The notes under the pieces were generated by a model, which saw only the letters and a program-made list of their open reading frames with translations, ran no database searches and had not been told where the DNA came from. Source: Treponema sp. UBA1240 (lineage in GTDB: Bacteria > Spirochaetota > Spirochaetia > Treponematales > Treponemataceae). From it: a stretch of 6,959 nt of DNA. Below, one piece after another: positions 1 through 5,827 of this stretch. How positions within the stretch are numbered: the first letter of the stretch is position 1; every line of letters begins with the position of its first letter. The position numbers and the translations under genes are program-made. The DNA is taken from positions 839 to 7,797 of the forward strand of contig DBWK01000126.1 of assembly GCA_002308875.1 (NCBI GenBank), written 5' to 3'.

Positions 1-28
1 CGTATTTTGATACAGTAAAGCAGTTATT

Positions 29-64
29 CTTTGTGCCGCATATTACAAAATATCCGGCACAAAG
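29..64 (-). terminator. Hairpin spanning the stop codon of the last gene, terminator-like but without a U-tract
   Basis: Bases 29-38 and 55-64 are perfect inverted repeats (CTTTGTGCCG / CGGCACAAAG, 10 bp). After one mismatch, four more AT pairs (40-43 with 50-53) leave a 6-base loop. The stop codon of the D-amino-acid transaminase (45-43, TAA) lies inside the upper stem and loop, so the 5' arm of the RNA hairpin is coding sequence. It sits at the end of a run of co-directional genes, as expected for an operon end. The bases after it on the minus strand (GAATAACTGC) are not T-rich, so it is not a textbook intrinsic terminator. It could instead be a 3'-end stabiliser or a Rho-assisted end. Confidence 0.5.
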
Positions 65-900
65 CCTGTTTCTGCAATAAAATCATCAACAGCCGCTTTC
101 TGTAACTTGTACAATAGTTCTCTATCCTTTCCGCCGACAGGTTTTCCGTCTATCTGGCAAACAGGCACACCGTATGTTGCCGAGCAGGTTATCATAACTT
201 CATCAGCAGATAAAAGCTCATCAATCGTAAAAGGTCTTTCTTCTACAGGAACTCCAAGCCTTCCGCAGATTTCTATAAAGTGACGGCGTGCAGTTCCCGG
301 GAGAATAAGATTGTCCAACGGCGGAGTTATAAACTTTCCGTTTTTTAAGATATTTACGTTGTTATGCGCACATTCCGTTACGCGTTCACCACGATGAAAA
401 ATGACTTCATCGCATCCTTTTTCTTTTGCTTCCTGGCTTGCAAGAACAGCCGGCAACAGGTCTACGGTTTTTATATCGCAGTGAAAAAATCTGGTATCTT
501 CTTTTGTAATTACTTTCCATGGGTGGCGCAAATCGGTAAGAGAAGCTTCATAAATATAAATAACCAAATTAGGTTTTACTTCCGGAAAAGTAAAACTTCT
601 GACCGAAGTACCCCGTGTAACCTGCCAATAAAGAAAAAGCGGTTTTTCAGAATCAACCTGGTTAACACATTTCTGCAGTTCTGCAAGAAGCTCATCGGAT
701 GAAAGCGGCGGTGTTATGCGGACTTTTTTCATCGAATTGTAAAAGCGTTCCAGATGATATTCAGGTTCAAAAATTTTATGATTTGCCGCCATTGTTGCAT
801 CATAAACACCATCGCCCAGAAATACAGAGCGATCGTTAATCGGGACAGTCATTTCTTCAATTGAGCTGATTTTACCATTATAATAAGCAAGATTCTTCAT
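43..900 (-). CDS. dat: D-amino-acid transaminase (class IV, fold-type IV PLP aminotransferase)
   Basis: The protein has 285 residues, typical for the family. It should transfer the amino group between D-amino acids and 2-oxo acids (classically D-Ala/2-oxoglutarate) in the cytoplasm. It resembles the Bacillus D-amino-acid transaminase I recall in several blocks: LGDGVYD (residues 28-34, Tyr33 matching the substrate-side Tyr31), VTRGTSVRSFTFPE (94-107), CDIKT with the PLP Lys at 144, and VTECAHNN with Glu177 in the place of the Glu that contacts the PLP ring nitrogen. The Arg98 equivalent is kept (Arg101), but the usual His two residues later is Phe103. The ATG has AAAAGGG 4 bases upstream. A 27-base gap separates it from the D-aminoacylase, so the two are probably cotranscribed. 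A branched-chain or 4-amino-4-deoxychorismate enzyme is less likely given the CDIK and VTRGTS blocks. Confidence 0.88.
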   Translation of the reverse strand: MKNLAYYNGKISSIEEMTVPINDRSVFLGDGVYDATMAANHKIFEPEYHLERFYNSMKKVRITPPLSSDELLAELQKCVNQVDSEKPLFLYWQVTRGTSVRSFTFPEVKPNLVIYIYEASLTDLRHPWKVITKEDTRFFHCDIKTVDLLPAVLASQEAKEKGCDEVIFHRGERVTECAHNNVNILKNGKFITPPLDNLILPGTARRHFIEICGRLGVPVEERPFTIDELLSADEVMITCSATYGVPVCQIDGKPVGGKDRELLYKLQKAAVDDFIAETGFVPDIL

Positions 901-927
901 AATACCCTTTTCTCAGATTGTCATTAA

Positions 928-2517
928 TTATATAACCAGATTTCCATCAAGCACAACTTCTCTGCCTTTTATAAAAACACTCTTTATTCCTTTAGGAGGA
1001 AGGTTCGGTTTTGCAAACGTTGCATCAGTTCCAATTTTTGTGCGGTCAAAAATCACAATATCAGCATCATACCCTTCAAGAATATGACCTTTGTTCTTTA
1101 AGCCGATAAAATCCGCCGGTAAAGATGTACATTTTCTTACGCCTTCTTCCCATGAAACAAGTTTTCTATTCCTTACATAGTCTTCAAATAAATGAACGAA
1201 ATTTCCATTTGCGCGTGGATGGGTCTTCCTTTTCCCTCCAGCACCAATTCCATCTGAACCGACAGCCGCAAACGGAAATTTGAATATTCTATCTACAATG
1301 TCCTGTCTGCACATAGTGATTGCCATCAATACATTTCCATCATTTTCAAGAAGAAGATTGCAGACATTTTCTGCAGGACTTATATTATTCCTGTGTGAAA
1401 TTTCTTCAAGAGTAAGTCCGTCAAATTCAGGATATTTTTGATTTGCAACAATTATTATTTCCGAAGCTCCAAGCTGAAGCAGATAATTTTCGTAGCTTGA
1501 ATCCTTTTCCATTTTTTTTATTATTTCTTTTTTAGTTTCACTGCTTTTTATATATTTCAAAAGTCCTTCAATTCCCTCTGACTGATATTCCGGCGGAAGG
1601 AGCTGTGCAAGTGTTGTGCTCCCTTTGTTGGACTGGTACTGATCGCAGATTACTTTTACACCGCGTTCACGTGCTTCAAGAATCAACTTAAGGATTTCAT
1701 CAGTAAAGGCAGCGTTTTCGAGCCCGGATACTTTCAGGTGAGAAATAATCAGTTTGCAGCCAGAGCTTTCAGCAACATGAATAGCTTCTTTTACTGCTTC
1801 AACAATATGACGGCTTTCGCTTCTCATGTGGGTCGCATAAAATCCATCATATTCCTTTACAACTTTACAGAGTTCAATCATTTCATCGCTGTCTGAATAA
1901 ACTCCGGGAATATAAACCAGTCCGCTGGAAAGTCCGAGTGCACCTGCCTCCATAGCTTCCCTAAGAAGGTCCTTCATTTTTTCAATTTCATTTTTTTCGG
2001 GCTTCCGGTTTTCCATGCCCATTACAGCAATCCGCAGAGTGCCTTGCCCTACAAGTGCTCCACTCTGAAAAACCGGATTTCGTTTTTTGATGCTGTTAAG
2101 ATAATTTTGAAAAGTTGTCCAGGTTTTCCATTCTTCATCAAGAGTATCGAATGGAATTACGCTGCTGCAGTATTCGCGTAAAATCTGAAAATTTTCTTTT
2201 GAGACAGGAGCTGCGCTTATTCCGCAGTTTCCGCAAATAGAAAAAGTAACACCTTGCAGCAATTGTGTCCTTACATATGGATCCAAAACATGCTGCAAGT
2301 CGCCATGTGTATGTGTATCTATAAATCCCGGACAAAGCAAATCATCTTTTTGTCCTTTTTTGATTTTTTTTGCCGTTAATGCTGTAGATTTTTGACCTGA
2401 CTTTTGCACAAAAGCTATTCTTCCATTTTTTATTCCAACATTACCGTTGAAAATCGGCTTTCCACTTCCATCCGCAATATCAATGTCTTGTATCAAATAA
2501 TCTACAGCATCACTCAT
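928..2517 (-). CDS. N-acyl-D-amino-acid deacylase (D-aminoacylase, amidohydrolase superfamily)
   Basis: This zinc amidohydrolase should release free D-amino acids from N-acyl-D-amino acids. It is 529 residues from the ATG at 2517, slightly longer than usual. Motifs follow in family order: PGFIDTHTH (His69, His71), GNCGISAAP (Cys98, the family's zinc-ligand Cys), YIPGVYSDSDEM, YATHMRSES (His230), ISHLKVSG (His260), AVGSDGIG (Asp422, the catalytic Asp position), HPRANGNF, and a C-terminal GHILEGYDADIVIFD block of the composite beta-domain. The spacing Cys98/His230/His260 resembles the Cys96/His220/His250 set of the Alcaligenes enzyme. No signal peptide is present, so it is cytoplasmic. A TTG at 2523 would add two residues, but it lies only 2 bases from the AAGGA at 2530-2526, whereas the ATG lies 8 bases away. 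Acyl group and amino-acid preference cannot be read from sequence. Confidence 0.9.
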   Translation of the reverse strand: MSDAVDYLIQDIDIADGSGKPIFNGNVGIKNGRIAFVQKSGQKSTALTAKKIKKGQKDDLLCPGFIDTHTHGDLQHVLDPYVRTQLLQGVTFSICGNCGISAAPVSKENFQILREYCSSVIPFDTLDEEWKTWTTFQNYLNSIKKRNPVFQSGALVGQGTLRIAVMGMENRKPEKNEIEKMKDLLREAMEAGALGLSSGLVYIPGVYSDSDEMIELCKVVKEYDGFYATHMRSESRHIVEAVKEAIHVAESSGCKLIISHLKVSGLENAAFTDEILKLILEARERGVKVICDQYQSNKGSTTLAQLLPPEYQSEGIEGLLKYIKSSETKKEIIKKMEKDSSYENYLLQLGASEIIIVANQKYPEFDGLTLEEISHRNNISPAENVCNLLLENDGNVLMAITMCRQDIVDRIFKFPFAAVGSDGIGAGGKRKTHPRANGNFVHLFEDYVRNRKLVSWEEGVRKCTSLPADFIGLKNKGHILEGYDADIVIFDRTKIGTDATFAKPNLPPKGIKSVFIKGREVVLDGNLVI

Positions 2518-2525
2518 AAACAAAA

Positions 2526-2530
2526 TCCTT
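2526..2530 (-). promoter_or_regulatory. Ribosome binding site deciding the D-aminoacylase start
   Basis: AAGGA on the minus strand sits 8 bases before ATG 2517 but only 2 bases before the in-frame TTG at 2523. The ATG is therefore the better start. The site lies in the 20-base gap after the methionine-binding lipoprotein gene, consistent with translation from a shared transcript. Confidence 0.7.
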
Positions 2531-2537
2531 ACAGCTA

Positions 2538-3383
2538 TTATTTGTATTTAGAAAGAATATCTTCATCCCAGCCGACAGGAATAATGCTTCCCTGATAGTT
2601 GTCGTAAACCTTAAGGGTTTCGTCGGTATGCCATGCGTTTACAACTTTTTCGTAAAGCGCAACTTTTTCCGGGTCTTTTAGATTTTCAGTTTTTACTGCG
2701 ATGAGACACCAGTATTCAGGAATGATAAGTGTTGTATCCTGAAGGATTGCCTGTTCCGGCTTCAATCCGAAATCAACTGCATAGTTTCCGTTTATAACAG
2801 CTGCTGTTACGTCATTCAAAGCCTGTGCTACAAGATTTGCAGCAAGTTCCTTTATTTTGATTTTTACCTTGTAAGTTTCAATATCAGCAACTGTAGGACT
2901 GAATGCCGCATCTTTCTTAATGGTGATTAGACCGGCACCTTCCAGAATCTTTAAGGCGCGTCCGCCGTTTGTAACATCATTCGGAATTGCAATTTCATCA
3001 CCATCTTTAATTTCTGAAACTGACTTTACCTTGTTTGAATAAAAGTGCATCGGGATAAGATATGTATTTCCGATTGCTGTCAGTTCATAACCGTTGGAAG
3101 CACAGTCGTTTGCAAAGAAAACTCTGTGTTGCATAGCGTTCAAATCAATGTCGCCGCTGTTCAGGGCACGGTTTGGAGTTACAAAGTCAGAGAACTGTAC
3201 AATTTCCAGATTGATTCCCTGTTCTTTCAAACTTGCTTTTGCGGGACCAAGAATGTCTTCAACAAGTGAACCGCAGGTTCCAATTTTAAGAGTAACTTCT
3301 TTTGTTTTTTTACCTGCACAAGATGTAAATATCAATGCAGTTACCAAAATAATTGTAATAATTGTTTTACTATTGTTTTTCAT
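2538..3383 (-). CDS. metQ: MetQ/NlpA-family methionine-binding lipoprotein
   Basis: This is the substrate-binding protein of a methionine-type ABC importer, 281 residues, of usual length. Residues 1-21 form a lipoprotein signal: basic KNNSK, a hydrophobic IITIILVTALIF run, then F-T-S-C with lipidated Cys22. Phe at -3 is unusual for enteric bacteria but tolerated in spirochaetes. The mature part shows family blocks: LKIGTCGS near the start, NAMQHRVFFAND (MetQ proteins usually have N-x-F/Q-H here), AIGNTYLIPMHFYS, IPNDVTNGGRALKILEGAGLI, and DVTAAVINGNYAVDFGL. MetQ proteins of the E. coli MetNIQ system bind L-Met and serve D-Met uptake. The ATG has AAAGAGG 6 bases upstream. No metN (ATPase) or metI (permease) lies in the window. 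The 116 bases before it (3384-3499) hold no clear terminator and no convincing promoter, so I assume readthrough from the gene ahead. Ligand identity is uncertain. Confidence 0.88.
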   Translation of the reverse strand: MKNNSKTIITIILVTALIFTSCAGKKTKEVTLKIGTCGSLVEDILGPAKASLKEQGINLEIVQFSDFVTPNRALNSGDIDLNAMQHRVFFANDCASNGYELTAIGNTYLIPMHFYSNKVKSVSEIKDGDEIAIPNDVTNGGRALKILEGAGLITIKKDAAFSPTVADIETYKVKIKIKELAANLVAQALNDVTAAVINGNYAVDFGLKPEQAILQDTTLIIPEYWCLIAVKTENLKDPEKVALYEKVVNAWHTDETLKVYDNYQGSIIPVGWDEDILSKYK

Positions 3384-3499
3384 TTTCTACCTCTTTCGTA
3401 TCAGATGTTATATCCTTATCCAAACTGTCATTTAGTGTCTAATACTGTTTTTTTATACACAGCTATAGCCTTTGCCTATAACGCGCATCTTCTGCTTTT

Positions 3500-4432
3500 T
3501 TACTCGTACAAGCCTTTGCTGAAATACCGGTCACCGCGGTCAGGAAAGACAACAACAATGTTCAGTGTTTTGCCAGTTCCGGTTACCTTACCCGCAATTT
3601 CTTGCGTCAGTTTTTTTGCCGCGGAAAAAGCTCCACCGCTTGAACTGCCGGCAAAAATTCCTTCACGCCGGGCAAGTTCCCGAGCACCCTCAAAAGCATC
3701 CGAATCATTGATTTTTATTATTTTATCAACAAGTGTCATATCCATTGTTTCGGGGATAAAGTCATTGCCTATCCCTTCAATGTTGTACTCGCCGTGTTCG
3801 CCACCGCCCATTGTAGAACCGACGGGATCTGCAAGAACACCTTTTATTTCCGGATTTTTTTCTTTTAAGTACCGCATAATTCCGGCATAAGTGCCGCCGC
3901 TGCCGGCTCCTGCCAGAAAATAATCGATTTTACCGTTAAGGTCGGTATAAATTTCAGGACCTGTTGTTTTGTAATGCGCACGCGGGTTTGCAGGATTTTT
4001 GAACTGCTGCAATGCTACAGCCCCGGGTATACTTGCGCGTATTTCTTCCGCTTTTTTGGCAGCACCAAGCATACCTTCTTCGCGAGGAGTATTTACAATC
4101 TGCGCGCCAAGGGCTTTCATCAAAGTCTGCTTTTCCTGACTGAACTTTGTAGGTACTACAAAAATAACTTTGTAGCCCTTTTTTAATGCTGCAAACGCAA
4201 TGCCAAGCCCTGTGTTCCCGGCAGTTCCTTCAACAATTGTTCCGCCAGCTTCTAATACTCCGCGCTGTTCAGCGTCTTCTATCATTTCGCGTCCGACGCG
4301 GTCTTTTACACTGCCTGCTGGATTCATCAATTCAAGTTTTGCAAAAAGATTTATGCCTTGTGGCATTCCGACATTTGAAAGCCGTACAAGCGGAGTATTC
4401 CCGATCAATTCCTGCATCGAGTCGTAAATCAT
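3500..4432 (-). CDS. mccA: MccA-like cystathionine beta-synthase / O-acetylserine thiol-lyase
   Basis: This fold-type II PLP enzyme has 310 residues, the length of CysK/MccA proteins, and lacks the regulatory CBS domains of eukaryotic enzymes. It opens with MQELIGNTPLVRL. The PLP Lys is Lys43 in NPAGSVKDR. The substrate loop is EGTAGNTG (residues 69-76), closer to the ATAGNTG of Bacillus MccA than to the PTSGNTG of CysK. The phosphate-binding GAGSGGT follows near residue 175. The end, FPDRGDRYFSKGLYE, resembles the MccA tail (FPDSSDRYISKQIY). It most likely condenses O-acetylserine with homocysteine to cystathionine, with sulfide-dependent cysteine synthesis as the alternative. Its ATG overlaps the stop of the cystathionine lyase gene by 4 bases (ATGA at 4432-4429), so the two are translationally coupled. 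The pairing supports reverse transsulfuration. MccA versus CysK is assigned from recalled sequences, not from an alignment run. Confidence 0.85.
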   Translation of the reverse strand: MIYDSMQELIGNTPLVRLSNVGMPQGINLFAKLELMNPAGSVKDRVGREMIEDAEQRGVLEAGGTIVEGTAGNTGLGIAFAALKKGYKVIFVVPTKFSQEKQTLMKALGAQIVNTPREEGMLGAAKKAEEIRASIPGAVALQQFKNPANPRAHYKTTGPEIYTDLNGKIDYFLAGAGSGGTYAGIMRYLKEKNPEIKGVLADPVGSTMGGGEHGEYNIEGIGNDFIPETMDMTLVDKIIKINDSDAFEGARELARREGIFAGSSSGGAFSAAKKLTQEIAGKVTGTGKTLNIVVVFPDRGDRYFSKGLYE

Positions 4433-5592
4433 AATGCAGCCTCTTGTATTGCCTGCTGCAGATCCGCAATCAAATCATCTGCATTTTCAATGCCTACAGA
4501 AAGCCTTATTAAACCGTTCGTAATTCCTACTTTTTCGCGGATTTCTTTTGGAATACTTGCATGTGTCATACTTGCAGGATGGCAGGCAAGGCTTTCAACA
4601 CCGCCAAGACTTTCTGCAAGCGCAATCAGACCAAGCGAAGAGAAAAACTTCTTAAAATCATAGTTTTCTTTAAGTTCAAAACTGATCATCGCGCCGCCGT
4701 TCTTAGCCTGCTTTTTATTGATTTTATAGCCCTGAGCAGTTTCAAGTCCAGGATAATGAACCTTCTTGACCGCCTCGTGTTTTTCAAGCCATTTTGCAAT
4801 CTTAAGGGCATTATCTGTATGGCGGTCAAGACGGACGCCAAGAGTTTTAATTCCGCGAATCAAAAGGAAAGAATCAAACGGACCCAGAACACCGCCTGTC
4901 GCATTCTGAATAAAGGCGAGCCGTTCTGCCAAAGTTTTGTCGTGAACAACGGCAAGACCAGCAACAACGTCACTGTGTCCGCCCAGGTATTTTGTTGCAC
5001 TATGAACTACAATGTCGATTCCGCTTTCTATCGGGCGCTGCAAGTACGGGGTCATAAAAGTATTATCTACGATTGAAAGGATTCCGTGTTTTTTAGCAAT
5101 ATCCGCAATGCCAGACAAGTCTGTAATTGTCAAAAGAGGATTTGCCGGCGTCTCTACAAGAATTGCCTTTACATCAGGAGAGACTTTTTTATCCAAAGAT
5201 TCTAGATTTGTTGTATCTTCAATTGAGTAACTAATACCGAAATTCTTGAATATTTTGTCCAGCACGCGGAATGTTCCGCCGTATACGTTGCTCGAAATTA
5301 TGATTTTGTCACCGCTTTTGAATAATGAAATAACAGCGGTCAATGCTGCCATTCCCGAACCGAATGCAAAACCGTGCGTACCGCCTTCCAGTTCTGCTAT
5401 CAAGGCTTCCAATGCTGCGCGGGTAGGGTTACCGGTTCTGGAATATTCCCAGCCCTTATTCTGACCGATTCCCTGCTGCTCGTAGGTGGAGGTCTGATAA
5501 ATTGGAACATTTACAGCGCCTGTTGTCTCGTCACCGTTAATACCACCGTGAATCAAAGCCGATTCAATTGATTTGTAATTTTTACCACTCAT
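4429..5592 (-). CDS. mccB: Cystathionine gamma-lyase / gamma-synthase family enzyme (MccB-like)
   Basis: This Cys/Met-metabolism PLP enzyme (fold type I) has 387 residues, the normal length. Motifs: EYSRTGNPT (Tyr50 and Arg52, phosphate contacts from the neighbouring subunit), FGSGMAA (residues 77-83), VETPANP, VDNTF (Asp176, pairs with the PLP ring nitrogen), SATKYLGGHSD (PLP Lys201), and SLGGVESLACHPASMTHASIP near the C-terminus. It is expected to cleave cystathionine to cysteine, 2-oxobutyrate and ammonia. Gamma-synthase or homocysteine gamma-lyase activity cannot be excluded by motif alone. Coupling to an MccA-like gene favours the lyase role. It is the first structural gene after the leader: its ATG has AAGGAG 9 bases upstream, and that site begins just beyond the U-tract of an intrinsic terminator. 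Expression is therefore likely controlled by attenuation. Confidence 0.9.
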   Translation of the reverse strand: MSGKNYKSIESALIHGGINGDETTGAVNVPIYQTSTYEQQGIGQNKGWEYSRTGNPTRAALEALIAELEGGTHGFAFGSGMAALTAVISLFKSGDKIIISSNVYGGTFRVLDKIFKNFGISYSIEDTTNLESLDKKVSPDVKAILVETPANPLLTITDLSGIADIAKKHGILSIVDNTFMTPYLQRPIESGIDIVVHSATKYLGGHSDVVAGLAVVHDKTLAERLAFIQNATGGVLGPFDSFLLIRGIKTLGVRLDRHTDNALKIAKWLEKHEAVKKVHYPGLETAQGYKINKKQAKNGGAMISFELKENYDFKKFFSSLGLIALAESLGGVESLACHPASMTHASIPKEIREKVGITNGLIRLSVGIENADDLIADLQQAIQEAAL

Positions 5593-5601
5593 ATTTTATG
5601 T

Positions 5602-5607
5602 CTCCTT
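5602..5607 (-). promoter_or_regulatory. Ribosome binding site of the cystathionine lyase gene
   Basis: AAGGAG lies 9 bases before the ATG at 5592 and 6 bases after the U-tract of the leader terminator. It is outside the terminator stem, so control is better explained by stopping transcription than by hiding the ribosome binding site. Confidence 0.75.
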
Positions 5608-5613
5608 ATATGT

Positions 5614-5654
5614 AAAAAAAAATCCGTCGGCTCAAAAAAACAAACCGGCGGATT
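5614..5654 (-). terminator. Intrinsic terminator in the leader of the cysteine operon (attenuator)
   Basis: On the minus strand AATCCGCCGG (5654-5645) pairs with CCGACGGATT (5630-5621): 9 of 10 pairs with one C-A mismatch. The loop is 14 bases and T-rich. Seven further Ts (5620-5614) follow the stem, giving nine Ts in a row. This is a complete Rho-independent terminator between the promoter and the first structural gene, starting 21 bases after the leader ORF stop. Its position upstream of the coding region marks it as an attenuator rather than the end of the preceding gene, because the promoter lies between the two. Confidence 0.85.
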
Positions 5655-5710
5655 AAAACTGTGCTCTCAATGCGATTAAAAAAGGTTGAAGCAACACTGA
5701 TGTCCCGCCG
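5646..5710 (-). promoter_or_regulatory. Candidate antiterminator: long-range pairing that disrupts the leader terminator
   Basis: CGGCGG at 5710-5705 is perfectly complementary to CCGCCG at 5651-5646, the core of the terminator's 5' arm, with one possible extra G-U pair. The two structures are therefore mutually exclusive. Between the arms a second hairpin can nest: GUGUU-(G)-CUU at 5697-5689 with GAGAGCAC at 5668-5661, eight pairs including two G-U and one bulged G. It would shorten the effective loop of the antiterminator. A ribosome at the leader stop codon would occupy most of this nested hairpin. Pairings were found by eye and no energies were computed. Confidence 0.55.
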
Positions 5711-5789
5711 TATTTTTACAACAGGAACAAAGGGAAAGATTATAGTCTTGGAGGATTCTTGAATCTTTAATAATATTACCTATCAACAT
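5676..5789 (-). CDS. Cysteine-rich leader peptide of a transcription attenuator (37 aa)
   Basis: An uninterrupted frame of 37 codons runs from ATG 5789 to TAA 5678-5676, between promoter and terminator. It encodes five Cys: codons 21, 23, 24, 32 and 33, in LCSCCKNTAGHQCCF. That is about one residue in seven, far above normal protein content, just upstream of genes for making cysteine. This fits a classical leader peptide whose translation senses charged Cys-tRNA, as the Trp, His and Leu leader peptides do for their operons. The antiterminator segment CGGCGG overlaps codons 27-29. The peptide resembles no family I know and probably has no function beyond being translated. Weak point: the predicted transcription start is only a few bases before the ATG, so initiation would be leaderless or nearly so; an AAGG 10 bases upstream falls in the -10 region. 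Confidence 0.65.
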   Translation of the reverse strand: MLIGNIIKDSRILQDYNLSLCSCCKNTAGHQCCFNLF

Positions 5790-5796
5790 AATAGGT
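5778..5796. promoter_or_regulatory. Downstream operator-like dyad, ACCTAT-N7-ATAGGT
   Basis: A perfect 6-bp inverted repeat with a 7-base spacer lies over the predicted transcription start and the ATG of the leader ORF. Its core CTAT-N7-ATAG has the T-N11-A form of LysR-type sites, but the position over the start site would suit a repressor (Rrf2, MarR or similar). Its left half merges with a 10-bp palindrome, AGGTTAACCT (5793-5802). The regulator is not identifiable. Confidence 0.5.
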
Positions 5797-5798
5797 TA

Positions 5799-5827
5799 AC
5801 CTTATAACAAATACCCTACCATGTCAA
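5799..5827 (-). promoter_or_regulatory. Sigma-70-type promoter of the cysteine operon
   Basis: TTGACA (5827-5822) is a perfect -35 box. With a 17-base spacer the -10 is TAAGGT (5804-5799), matching consensus at T1, A2 and T6. The alternative TATAAG (5806-5801) leaves only 15 bases. Either places the transcription start near 5791-5795, giving a leader of about 200 bases. It is the best promoter-like sequence in the intergenic region. Confidence 0.65.

Noticed and set aside
2517..2523. TTG start for the D-aminoacylase, adding two residues
   Set aside because: AAGGA lies only 2 bases before the TTG but 8 bases before the ATG at 2517; the extra residues carry no conserved sequence.
3384..3420. 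Separate promoter for metQ (TATAAC about 25 bases before the ribosome binding site)
   Set aside because: No recognisable -35 at 16-18 bases; readthrough from mccA is the simpler reading, though an internal promoter cannot be excluded.
3450..3488. Tiny ORF of 11 codons with one Cys and a 5-bp hairpin (TATAG/CTATA) between mccA and metQ, considered as a second leader
   Set aside because: No convincing ribosome binding site, no terminator after it and only one Cys codon; it may be chance.
4561..5076. Plus-strand open frames, the longest being 171 codons opposite the cystathionine lyase gene
   Set aside because: They lie antisense to genes with intact catalytic motifs and resemble no family; they are shadows of codon bias.
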